Origin: Planctomycetaceae bacterium
GTDB taxonomy: Bacteria; Planctomycetota; Planctomycetia; Pirellulales; Pirellulaceae
Direction of reading: 5' to 3'
Assembly (NCBI GenBank): GCA_002685655.1
Contig: NYXM01000163.1
Span: 1-22,645, forward strand
Length of the DNA: 22,645 nt
A program made the translations under genes and the position numbers. Below the pieces are notes generated by a model that saw only the letters and a program-made list of their open reading frames with translations, did no database searches and was not told where the DNA came from. Positions 1 to 7,075 of this stretch are shown here, piece by piece (position 1 is the first letter of the stretch; each line of letters starts with the position of its first letter).

Positions 1-81
1 CAATCTCAGCGTCGCATCGCCCTGTCGGAATAGAAAAGCGTAAACAAAACCCGAACGATCGCCCAGCTCAAGCAATACTAA

Positions 82-375
82 CTTTGGCGCAGCCTAGGGG
101 TACCCTTCTACCTGGTCTGGTATGCCGCAGTCTTCGTGATGCTGATTTTCTACGATGCGCGCGTCGCGTGGGCATGGTCGATCTCGGCACCGTTTGCCGG
201 TTTGATCGCACTGCACTACTGGCGTCGAGCTGGCCGGACCGTGTTGCTGCTGTACCAGGAGGCGCGTGTCATCGTTGGACGCCGGCAGTTGAAGCAGCTT
301 CGCCAGCAGCTCGCCAGGTTGCGCGGACGGCTCGTGGGCTTGGCTGAAGAATACGCGAAGGTCAGTCCAAGGTAA
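82..375 (+). pseudogene. Decayed C-terminal fragment of a membrane protein, possibly a PlsC/GPAT-like acyltransferase
   Basis: Frame 1 is open from a TAA at 79-81 to the TAA at 373-375 and reads as a membrane-protein tail. It has two hydrophobic stretches (LWRSLGVPFYLVWYAAVFVM and a segment ending in FAGLIALHYW), then a basic amphipathic tail rich in R, L and Q (KQLRQQLARLRGRLVGLAEE). This resembles, from memory, the C-terminus of long glycerolipid acyltransferases in planctomycetes, which end in paired helices plus a basic coiled tail. The frame is interrupted upstream by stops at 31-33 and 79-81. There is no Shine-Dalgarno site before the ATG at 136, so an intact small gene is unlikely. It is either the broken end of a gene lying left of the window or a chance frame. 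The family assignment is tentative. Confidence 0.4.
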
Positions 376-382
376 CGAGCAA

Positions 383-2866
383 TCATGCGGTCAGTTCGCT
401 TGATGGACCGCGGGCCTGACGTCTACGAAGATTGGCTCGCCCAACTCTTTGCGGAATCGCAAATCGCTTGAAGCGGCTTCCCTGCTGGCATCTCGGTAAC
501 CGCGCTGGATGCTGGCTGCTGGCTGCGATTAGATTGTCCGCGAAATCGAGCACGCACATATGCGGCGGCTCCGGTGAGAGGCTGAAGACGACCACCTTTC
601 CACGCGACCGAGCGTCCAACAACTGTGCCTGACGATGCAGATGACGGAATGACGAAGTCGCGTTCTTCAAGAAGTTGCCTCGCTCGCTCCGTTTGTGGGG
701 TGTTGCTTCGATCAGCACGATATGTGTTGCTCCCCACAAGACCGCCGCTTCGACCGGGCTGTTGTGCGCGAAGCCACCGTCGACAAGTTCGATCTGTTCT
801 CCATCCCGTGGAATACCATCGATCTTCCGCGCCGGAAAAACAGGAAAGATCGAGCCGGATCCCATGACGACGTCCAACAGAATGTGCGGCCGTTCGAGCA
901 GTGACAAGCCTCTTTCGCCAAACGGTGGCGGCGTCGTCGAGGGATCGGCCGATGCGTAGAAATACAGATCGCTTGGCAGTTCCTGGCTCGTTTGCTCCAG
1001 GCAGGAGCCCGTGATTACGAGATCCCGCTTCAGTAAATGACGCTGGATCACCTGACGACTGACGATTTGCAGCCGCTCGCCTGAGTCAGCTGTGTTGTTA
1101 AGTTCTAACGGTGGCAGCTTCCCGTGGGCGAGGTGCCGATCGATGAGACGTGGAAACTTGTCTGCCAGAGCGCGCTGCATACCTTGCCCGCCCGAAAGCG
1201 TCTCTTCGTAGGTGAGTATGGTGGCGAGCTGCAACAGTGGTAGGCCCAACAACCCAACGGCCAGCGCCGTCTTCGTCAACCACTCGGGGATATTGATGTG
1301 ACGTCCTCTCCGAGCTCTGAGAGTCTCCAAAACCAGTGCGCCGATTCCGATCGCGAACAGACTCCAAGCTGAGGCACGCACACCGAAGTTCAGCCACAAC
1401 CAGGCATGATGCCAGACGTGGTTGGTGCCGAGCCACCTCCACGGCGATCCCGGTAAGTAACCGATCAGGATCTCAGCGCCAGCTAGGGAAGTGTAGGCAA
1501 TTGCGAATTTCCGGGCGCGGCGTTCGGGTTGTGGCACGAACCGCCGCACGAACCAGATGACAAACGCTGTCTGCAGCAGAGCAAACCAAAGCCCCATGTT
1601 GGCGCGAATCATCAGCGAAGGCCGAACGACATCGCGTTGATCGAGTTGCCGCCAGGTGTCGCGAAGCGCTTGCTGCCCTACCTCCGTGCGCGAAATCCCC
1701 ATGGCAACGGGCAATGAGTTAATCGCACCGCCAGATGTTCCAACGACCAGTCCTATGTCGAGTTTGTGTTCGGGATTGTCGCGACGAAGTTCTGCCAGCT
1801 TCTCCTCGAGTGCAGTCACGGCGCCGACCTGGTATGAGCATTTCGCGCCGCCACCGGATAGCACCAACGCCAATCGCGGTGGACGCGGCTGCGATCCTGA
1901 ATAAAGCAGCAGCGATTGGCCGATTTCGTCGAGCGATGCCTTCTCTCCATCTTCCAGTGACGAGGCAGCGCCGGCCGCGTCCAACCAGTCGCGAACCAAA
2001 CCATATCGCGCCTTCCAATCATCGATCCGTGTGAATCGATAACGTTCTTCGGTGTGGAAGGACTCGAGCAAAAGGTTCCGCAGACGGCTCCCATACTGGA
2101 AATCGGGCCGCGCGACGATAACGTCGTGCGGGATCTCCAGTTTTTCCAACCCAGGAAACGGCAGCTGTCGGACGTCCTTCTCCAATTCGAGATCGTTGCC
2201 GGCGGCGTCATCCCAAACAAGAGCGACACGTTCTTTATTCGAGAATACATCGTTCAGCATTCGAATCGATTGACTATGCGAGTAAGTGAAGTGAACCTGC
2301 TCTTGCGTCGGTTCAATCCCTGCTTGTCGAAGCGCTTCTCGCGGAACGGCCCGACCGGAAACCGACAGCGGATGCACAAACAGAAACTCCACTCGGTCTG
2401 CGAGGAAGGCTCTGCGCAGATCGTCGAAGGTTCGCAGTGCCGACGAATCCGAGACCAGGCAGACCGATCGATAACTGTCGTGAAAGCCCTCCGTCCGGCG
2501 CTGGCCAGCGGCCCATTTGGACTTGGCGGGAGGAAGCTGGACGGTAGCGAGATATCTGCAACCCCTTGGCTCTTGCCGGCCATCCGATGGCAACAGGCTC
2601 GCAAACGCGCCGGGTGTTAGAACCGCAACATCGACGAGTTGTCGATCGATCCAGTGCAACACTTCGCCATACGAGCCAACGGCCAGTTGAAAACGCAGCG
2701 CTGGATCGTGTTGGGACAGTTCGACAAACAGATGCTCAAAGTGCTTGAACTCACCGTGGAAGTCTTCGTATGCGACAATCGCCACGCGGACGTTGGTCGA
2801 TTGCGGCGACGGCTGGCCGACGCCACTCGAGATCAATAAGGCTGTAATTAGTGAAAGACCGACCAT
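383..2866 (-). CDS. PhnD-like binding domain fused to a patatin-like phospholipase with internal membrane helices
   Basis: The frame is open from 3142, but I start at the ATG at 2866 (827 aa), where a signal peptide begins (MVGLSLITALLISSGVGQ). The upstream residues are arginine-rich and antisense to a VWA remnant. Residues ~25-280 resemble a PhnD/PF12974 periplasmic binding domain (NVRVAIVAYEDF, DVAVLTPGAFASLL, FVHPLSVSG). Residues ~330-770 are a patatin acyl hydrolase: oxyanion-hole GGGAK near 338-342, nucleophile elbow GTSGG with Ser378, and catalytic Asp696 in VDGGFAHNSP. About four hydrophobic helices (roughly 424-444, 452-471, 485-516, 530-552) interrupt the patatin fold between Ser and Asp; an even number leaves both on one face. 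Predicted activity is hydrolysis of a lipid acyl ester at the membrane, perhaps gated by a ligand (inference). The last ~45 residues are arginine/proline-rich and probably out of frame (see findings). No clear ribosome binding site is visible. Confidence 0.8.
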   Translation of the reverse strand: MVGLSLITALLISSGVGQPSPQSTNVRVAIVAYEDFHGEFKHFEHLFVELSQHDPALRFQLAVGSYGEVLHWIDRQLVDVAVLTPGAFASLLPSDGRQEPRGCRYLATVQLPPAKSKWAAGQRRTEGFHDSYRSVCLVSDSSALRTFDDLRRAFLADRVEFLFVHPLSVSGRAVPREALRQAGIEPTQEQVHFTYSHSQSIRMLNDVFSNKERVALVWDDAAGNDLELEKDVRQLPFPGLEKLEIPHDVIVARPDFQYGSRLRNLLLESFHTEERYRFTRIDDWKARYGLVRDWLDAAGAASSLEDGEKASLDEIGQSLLLYSGSQPRPPRLALVLSGGGAKCSYQVGAVTALEEKLAELRRDNPEHKLDIGLVVGTSGGAINSLPVAMGISRTEVGQQALRDTWRQLDQRDVVRPSLMIRANMGLWFALLQTAFVIWFVRRFVPQPERRARKFAIAYTSLAGAEILIGYLPGSPWRWLGTNHVWHHAWLWLNFGVRASAWSLFAIGIGALVLETLRARRGRHINIPEWLTKTALAVGLLGLPLLQLATILTYEETLSGGQGMQRALADKFPRLIDRHLAHGKLPPLELNNTADSGERLQIVSRQVIQRHLLKRDLVITGSCLEQTSQELPSDLYFYASADPSTTPPPFGERGLSLLERPHILLDVVMGSGSIFPVFPARKIDGIPRDGEQIELVDGGFAHNSPVEAAVLWGATHIVLIEATPHKRSERGNFLKNATSSFRHLHRQAQLLDARSRGKVVVFSLSPEPPHMCVLDFADNLIAASSQHPARLPRCQQGSRFKRFAIPQRVGRANLRRRQARGPSSELTA
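391..510 (-). other. Out-of-frame continuation of the patatin C-terminus (apparent frameshift)
   Basis: On the minus strand from 510 to a TGA at 391-393, a frame different from that of the patatin gene reads IQRGYRDASREAASSDLRFR followed by KELGEPIFVDVRPAVHQAN. This continues naturally from the in-frame CVLDFADNLIAAS just upstream: in this patatin group a DFAxNL segment is followed by a (I/E)-x-R-G-Y-x-D-A motif. The annotated frame instead gives a basic, proline-rich tail. The switch lies between about 511 and 530, inside a slippery run of repeated CAGC units. A one-base gain or two-base loss would restore it. Confidence 0.65.
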
Positions 2867-2895
2867 GGTGTCTATCGATCCAGTTCCGTGGCGGG

Positions 2896-3075
2896 TTCGA
2901 GCAGTGTTCGCTGGCCCAAACCGCGGCGGTCGCCTCGTCCGGCATGCTTCTTCGCGATTCGCAACACAAGGGCACCGCGATGTACGACGCCGTGCTGGAG
3001 ATCGCGGCGGCTGCGAAGGGCACTGACCGGTTATTCTGTACAAATGAGTCAAGTTTTCGGCGACGGGCACGGACC
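2896..3075 (+). pseudogene. Degraded C-terminal remnant of a VWA / DUF3520 (YfbK-like) protein
   Basis: In frame 1 the DNA reads ...LAQTAAVASSGMLLRDSQ, HKGTAMYDAVLEIAAAAKGT, then TNESSFRRRAR. This matches the characteristic end of YfbK-type von Willebrand factor A proteins (DUF3520), recalled as F-A-x-x-V-A-x-F-G-M-L-L-R-x-S-x-x-K-G, then x-L-x-x-A-x-x-x-x-G-x-D, then G-Y-R-x-E-F-x-x-L-V. The VWA domain itself is absent, because the stretch abuts the start of the patatin gene, and the conserved GYRxEF region has eroded to CTNES. There is no start codon with a ribosome binding site. I read it as a gene remnant left by rearrangement. It also explains the long spurious open frame upstream of the patatin start on the opposite strand. 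Confidence 0.55.
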
Positions 3076-3143
3076 GTAGGTTGGTCGGGGAACGGGTCGC
3101 CGCAACCGAGCGATAGCTCGCGTCGGCCCGAGGCACAGCCACG

Positions 3144-3881
3144 CTAGTCTTTGGATGCTGCGGCCAGTTTCTTCACTTTCAGATTGCGGAACTCCACTCG
3201 GTAACCTTCACCTTCAAGTCCAACCTGACCTTTGGGCTGTCCACAGTTGTTGAATCGGCACGTCACTGCACCGTTGACCCAGAGAGTGAGCGCTTTTCTT
3301 TGGGCGGTCACTTCCATCGTGTTCCACTGGCCGGCGGGTTTAACGCGCCCGTCCTTGACCTCTTTCCTCAGGCTGAAGAATTTGGGTTTACCTTCGGAAG
3401 TCGGCGTCACGCCAAAGAGGAAGCCATCCTGAGCGTCGCCGAACTGCGCCTGATGCCAGATGGCGCCATCCGGAGAGTTGCGGACGTAGGCTCCGCTGTT
3501 GTAACCCTTCCGGCCCTCGATTCTGGTGTAGCGAAACTCGAAATGGAAAATGACGTCACCGAATGCTTCTTTCAACAGCAGCATGTCGTGCCCGCCGTCG
3601 CCATCGCAAATGAGCAGCTTGCGATCCGCGTCCACGTGCCATTGGGCGCGACCTAGCTTGGCCTTGGGCGGCACCGGCACGCGCGACCAGCCATCCAGAT
3701 CGCCCTGCGGCATAATATCGACCCACCCTTCCGGATCGGTCTTCAAGGCACTTTTGGTTGGCACGCCCGCGGATTCGACGACTTCGATCTTGCTCCCGTC
3801 CGGACTCTTGCCCGCGGCCAAACTGACCCAGACGCCTGTATAAAGTACGACTGCCAACGACACACTCGTTCGTGTCAACAT
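3144..3881 (-). CDS. Secreted DUF1080 (3-keto-disaccharide hydrolase-like) protein
   Basis: A 245-residue protein with an N-terminal signal peptide (hydrophobic to about residue 23) and a single DUF1080/PF06439 domain at about 51-238. Diagnostic stretches are DIMPQGDLDGWSRV near 55, FHFEFRYTR, YNSGAYVRNSPDGAIWHQAQ at 127-146, GQWNTMEVTAQRKALTLWVN and a closing GLEGEGYRVEFRNLKVK. The fold is a concanavalin-like beta sandwich. Some family members hydrolyse 3-keto-glycosides, but many planctomycete copies are uncharacterised, so the substrate is unknown. The ATG is supported by a Shine-Dalgarno AAGGGAG (plus-strand 3889-3895) seven bases upstream. It appears monocistronic, divergent from the TPR gene, and its stop lies just beyond the VWA remnant. 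Confidence 0.88.
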   Translation of the reverse strand: MLTRTSVSLAVVLYTGVWVSLAAGKSPDGSKIEVVESAGVPTKSALKTDPEGWVDIMPQGDLDGWSRVPVPPKAKLGRAQWHVDADRKLLICDGDGGHDMLLLKEAFGDVIFHFEFRYTRIEGRKGYNSGAYVRNSPDGAIWHQAQFGDAQDGFLFGVTPTSEGKPKFFSLRKEVKDGRVKPAGQWNTMEVTAQRKALTLWVNGAVTCRFNNCGQPKGQVGLEGEGYRVEFRNLKVKKLAAASKD

Positions 3882-3888
3882 ATTCTCG

Positions 3889-3895
3889 CTCCCTT
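3889..3895 (-). promoter_or_regulatory. Ribosome binding site of the DUF1080 gene
   Basis: The minus strand reads AAGGGAG, then seven bases, then ATG at 3881. It is one of the few clear Shine-Dalgarno sites in the window and fixes the start of the DUF1080 gene. Confidence 0.7.
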
Positions 3896-4249
3896 GGGTG
3901 CTTCCGCAATCGACTGTTGCCGCCGCGATTGCAGGTTCGTTGCCGATAAAATCCGTGATCCGTTTCCTTGATCATCGGTTCTAGCGACCCCGATGGCAAG
4001 AAGTGAACGGCCTCTCGAAGCAGCTGGGCTTGTTTTCTGGGCCATCGGACAGCTGGCCGCGACGCACATTCCACGTGGATTCGTGTTATAACCGACATGG
4101 AATTACGCGCAGCACGCTAATGTTGTCGTCGCCGCAAGGCGAGCGGAAGAATTCGGCTTACCATCCTACAGGTAAGTTTCCATCCGCTCGTCGCCCAACA
4201 GACCCCATTGGCCATTCTGCGAGCTGCCCGATGTAGAACGGTTTGCAAC
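3896..4249. other. Divergent intergenic region between the DUF1080 and TPR genes
   Basis: About 350 bases without a convincing gene; short open frames on both strands have no protein-like character. It must contain the promoters of the divergent DUF1080 and TPR genes, but I see no unambiguous -35/-10 pair. The side next to the TPR gene holds a possible folded leader (4138-4195). Confidence 0.6.
4138..4195 (+). other. Possible structured 5' leader of the TPR gene
   Basis: Nested complementary segments: CTTACC (4157-4162) pairs perfectly with GGTAAG (4171-4176) around an eight-base loop. Outside it GAGCGGA (4141-4147) pairs with TCCGCTC (4183-4189), and GGC (4138-4140) can pair with GCC (4193-4195) across a small bulge. 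The hairpin would end about 54 bases before the TPR ATG. No riboswitch class is recognised and it could be chance. There is no U-run, so it does not look like a terminator. Confidence 0.3.
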
Positions 4250-5299
4250 ATGGCCGACAGGCAAAAAAAGTTCGATCGAGGTTCGATTGATTCGGTGATG
4301 GCTGAATTGGCAGGTTTGGGCACGCCCGGACCTCCAAGCGATTCGGCGGGCAATGAACATGAGGAATCGCGCGAGCCACAAAACGCATCGCACCACATCC
4401 GGTACGGTGTACAGCTGTCGAGTCAGGGACAATACGAAGAAGCCATTTCCGAATTCGACCAGGCCATCCAGCTTGATCCCAAGTCAGCTCGCGCCTTCAA
4501 TAACCGGGGTTACGCGTACTTCTCGCTGCACGAGTACGAGCAGGCGATCAACGATTTCAATATGACGCTGAAGCTCAACCCGAGGTCTGCCAGCGCTTAC
4601 AACAACCGGGGGTACGTGTTTCTCGCCAAGGAAGAGTACGCACAGGCCGTCGAAGAGTTCAACCAGGCCCTGAGTCTGGACGACCGTATGGCATTGGCTT
4701 GGCACAATCGCGGTTTCGCAGCGGCATCGCAAGGACACTACAATGACGCGATTGTCGACTTCGACCAGTGCCTGCGGCTGAATCCAGAGTTGGCCAACGC
4801 GTATCAGAACCGCGGTGTCGCGTATCTGGCCAAGGGTGAATTTGACCCGGCGATCGCTGACCTCGATCAAGCTCTAGTGCAGCAGCCGGACTATGCATCG
4901 GCCTACTATCATCGGGGATTTGTCTATGTTGCCCAGGGCGACTACGACCACGGCCTACACGACTTAACCCAGGCCATTCGCCTGCAATCGAACTTTCCCG
5001 ACGCGTATTACGTGCGGGGTGACATTCACCGCGCTCGAGGCGACTTTGACCAGGCCGTTGCCGATTACTCCGAGGCGCTAAGCCACGATCCGCAGTTTAC
5101 GTTGGCTTATTATCATCGCGGCGAGAGCCATCATCAATTGCACAACTTCGACGCGGCGATCGACGACTTCACAGCATTGCTTCGTCTGCAGCCAGACAAT
5201 CCCTCCGTGCATTACAGCCGCGGCCTGGCCTACGCCGCCAAGAACGACGACGAGCGTGCCAGCGCCGATTTCGATCGTGCCAGGCAGTTCGGTCAATAA
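4250..5299 (+). CDS. TPR repeat protein (nine tetratricopeptide repeats)
   Basis: A 349-residue protein made almost entirely of 34-residue tetratricopeptide repeats from about residue 49 to the end, nine in all, of the type A-x-A-x-x-N-R-G-x-A-Y-x-x-x-x-x-Y-x-x-A-I-x-D-F-x-x-A-L-x-L-x-P. Clear units contain NNRGYAYFSLHEYEQAINDF, NNRGYVFLAKEEYAQAVEEF and YHRGFVYVAQGDYDHGLHDL. The N-terminal 48 residues are polar and there is no signal peptide, so it is probably a cytoplasmic scaffold; partners are unknown. The frame also opens at a TTG at 4208, but I prefer the ATG at 4250 (MADRQKKFDRG). Neither start has a good Shine-Dalgarno. The sialidase gene starts 52 bases downstream on the same strand, so co-transcription is possible. 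Confidence 0.9.
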   Translation: MADRQKKFDRGSIDSVMAELAGLGTPGPPSDSAGNEHEESREPQNASHHIRYGVQLSSQGQYEEAISEFDQAIQLDPKSARAFNNRGYAYFSLHEYEQAINDFNMTLKLNPRSASAYNNRGYVFLAKEEYAQAVEEFNQALSLDDRMALAWHNRGFAAASQGHYNDAIVDFDQCLRLNPELANAYQNRGVAYLAKGEFDPAIADLDQALVQQPDYASAYYHRGFVYVAQGDYDHGLHDLTQAIRLQSNFPDAYYVRGDIHRARGDFDQAVADYSEALSHDPQFTLAYYHRGESHHQLHNFDAAIDDFTALLRLQPDNPSVHYSRGLAYAAKNDDERASADFDRARQFGQ

Positions 5300-5351
5300 A
5301 GCTAGTTGGACTATCCTCAATTGTCACTCGCCTTCAATTAGAGTCTGCAGC

Positions 5352-6941
5352 ATGATCTTCCGACCACATTCTGTTCTCGCCGTCATCGCACTTCTTCCAA
5401 CTCTTCCGTCTGTCTCTGCCGGAGAGAAGCCGGTTGAGATTACAGCCGTTGTCCGACAGCGTGTCCATCCCGTGCTGATTCGCAACGATCGCAACCCGCT
5501 ATTGGAACTGACAATCGAAACCGAGCAGAAAGACGTCTTCCTCTATTCGCTGACGTTCTCCCTGCAGGGCACAGACGACTTGGACGATATTGAGAGTCTG
5601 CAGGTCTTTTCGTCTGGCGACAAACAGAATTACTCAACACAGGAAACGTTCGGCGACCGTGCCAAGCCGGCCAGCGAGGTTGTCTTTCGCGGCAACGTGA
5701 GGCTTCGCCGCGGCGTCAATGTTCTGTGGCTCTCATGTCAACTCAGCTCGACAGCAAGGCTGAACCACAAGGTCGACGCCACGTGCACGAAAGTTGAAAC
5801 GTCTGACGATACCGTTACTCCACAAGCTGAAACACTGAACATCCGCAAGCGAATTGGCTTCGCACTCCGTCGGCATTTCGACGACGGGGTGCACACATAT
5901 CGAATACCAGCACTGGCTACAACACCGAATGGGACTCTGCTCTGTGTTTACGACATGCGGCGGCGGGCGGGTCGCGATCTGCAAGAGGATATCGACATCG
6001 GACTGCTGAGGAGCACTGACGGAGGTCAGACGTGGGAACCCCAGCGCGTCATCATGGACATGCACGAGTACGGCAAGCTGCCGCAGGAGCAGAATGGCTG
6101 CAGTGATCCAGGGATTCTCGTGGACCCGGCGACGGGAGAGATCTTCGTCACAGCCGTCTGGACGTGGGGCCGCCCCGGCACGCATCAATGGAACAAAGGT
6201 GGCTCCGAACCAGGCTTCGATATTGGCAAGACAGCTCAGTTTCTGATGGTTCGCTCGAAAGACGATGGTCGAACCTGGTCAGAGCCGGAAAATCTGACTC
6301 GAAAGCTGAAGAAGGAAGAGTGGATTCTCTTTGCTCCGTCACCACAACAGGGCATTTCGCTGCCCGACGGAACGCTCGTCATGCCCACCCAGGGACGCGA
6401 TGAACAGGACAGACATTTCTCGAACCTCACCATCAGTCGCGACCACGGAAAGACGTGGACGCTCAGCAACTCCGCCTCCTTCGGAAATACGGAATGCCAA
6501 GCTGTACTGCTCGGAAATGGTTCGATCATGCTCAACTGTCGTACCGAACGGCCGACGAAGTATCGCACGGTCGCAGTCACATCCGATCTGGGAAACAGCT
6601 GGAGACCGCACGCAACAAACCGGAACACCCTGATCGAACCGAACTGCAACGGCAGCACGTACCGGTTCGACTACAAGAAGAACGGGGAAAAGAACCACAT
6701 CCTCGTGTTTGCCAACCCGCATACCCAGGCGGGCCGCGATCATCACACAATCCAAATCAGCTTCGACGACGGCCTCACGTGGCCTAAAGAACACCATCTC
6801 CTCCTCGACGAAGGCCGGGGTGCCGGCTATCCTAGCCTCAGCCGCGTCGACGAAGGGCACATCGCCTTGGTCTACGAAGGAAGTCAATCTCAACTCGTCT
6901 TCGAGAGATTTTCTCTGGACGAATTACTGACACGTCGATAA
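5352..6941 (+). CDS. Secreted sialidase (exo-alpha-sialidase, BNR/Asp-box family, GH33-like)
   Basis: A 529-residue protein from the ATG at 5352, chosen because a signal peptide follows (MIFRPHSVLAVIALLPTLPS, cleavage near VSA-G). The frame is open further upstream, into the TPR gene, without a leader. Residues ~28-150 resemble the N-terminal domain that precedes bacterial sialidases (BNR_assoc_N type). The catalytic six-bladed propeller follows: the arginine motif YRIP at 183-186, and Asp-boxes at 221 (STDGGQTW), 302 (SKDDGRTW), 362 (SRDHGKTW), 411 (SDLGNSW) and 470 (SFDDGLTW). Candidate triad arginines are R184, R397 and R462. Tyr493 in AGYPSL fits the nucleophile with Glu381 as partner, and E509 fits the C-terminal Glu. 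It should release terminal sialic acids from glycoconjugates outside the cytoplasm. No sialic acid transport or catabolic genes are visible nearby. Confidence 0.92.
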   Translation: MIFRPHSVLAVIALLPTLPSVSAGEKPVEITAVVRQRVHPVLIRNDRNPLLELTIETEQKDVFLYSLTFSLQGTDDLDDIESLQVFSSGDKQNYSTQETFGDRAKPASEVVFRGNVRLRRGVNVLWLSCQLSSTARLNHKVDATCTKVETSDDTVTPQAETLNIRKRIGFALRRHFDDGVHTYRIPALATTPNGTLLCVYDMRRRAGRDLQEDIDIGLLRSTDGGQTWEPQRVIMDMHEYGKLPQEQNGCSDPGILVDPATGEIFVTAVWTWGRPGTHQWNKGGSEPGFDIGKTAQFLMVRSKDDGRTWSEPENLTRKLKKEEWILFAPSPQQGISLPDGTLVMPTQGRDEQDRHFSNLTISRDHGKTWTLSNSASFGNTECQAVLLGNGSIMLNCRTERPTKYRTVAVTSDLGNSWRPHATNRNTLIEPNCNGSTYRFDYKKNGEKNHILVFANPHTQAGRDHHTIQISFDDGLTWPKEHHLLLDEGRGAGYPSLSRVDEGHIALVYEGSQSQLVFERFSLDELLTRR

Positions 6942-7075
6942 TGTTTCCTGCGCGCCTGCTGAAGACATAGACCTGCTCGGCACAATACAATCACATCAGA
7001 TGCTTCGTCCGCCGACTTCATGCTACAGCGCGGTATCAACCAGCTGGTCATTCGAATACCAACGCGGTATTTCAG

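Noticed and set aside
2054..2620. 188-codon plus-strand open frame
   Set aside because: Antisense to the PhnD-like domain of the patatin protein and without protein-like features.
3107..3120. Hairpin CGAGC-GATA-GCTCG between the patatin and DUF1080 genes
   Set aside because: Only five base pairs and no T-run on either strand, so not supportable as a terminator.
2867..3142. N-terminal extension of the patatin frame
   Set aside because: Arginine/proline-rich, without leader character, and antisense to the VWA/DUF3520 remnant; the signal peptide starts at 2866.
4208..4249. TTG start extending the TPR protein by 14 residues
   Set aside because: The extension has no motif or ribosome binding site; the ATG at 4250 gives a more natural N-terminus.
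7029..7070. Direct repeat CGCGGTAT (7029-7036 and 7063-7070) between the convergent sialidase and DUF1501 genes
   Set aside because: Eight bases, no associated structure; likely chance, and no terminator could be recognised in this 134-base gap.
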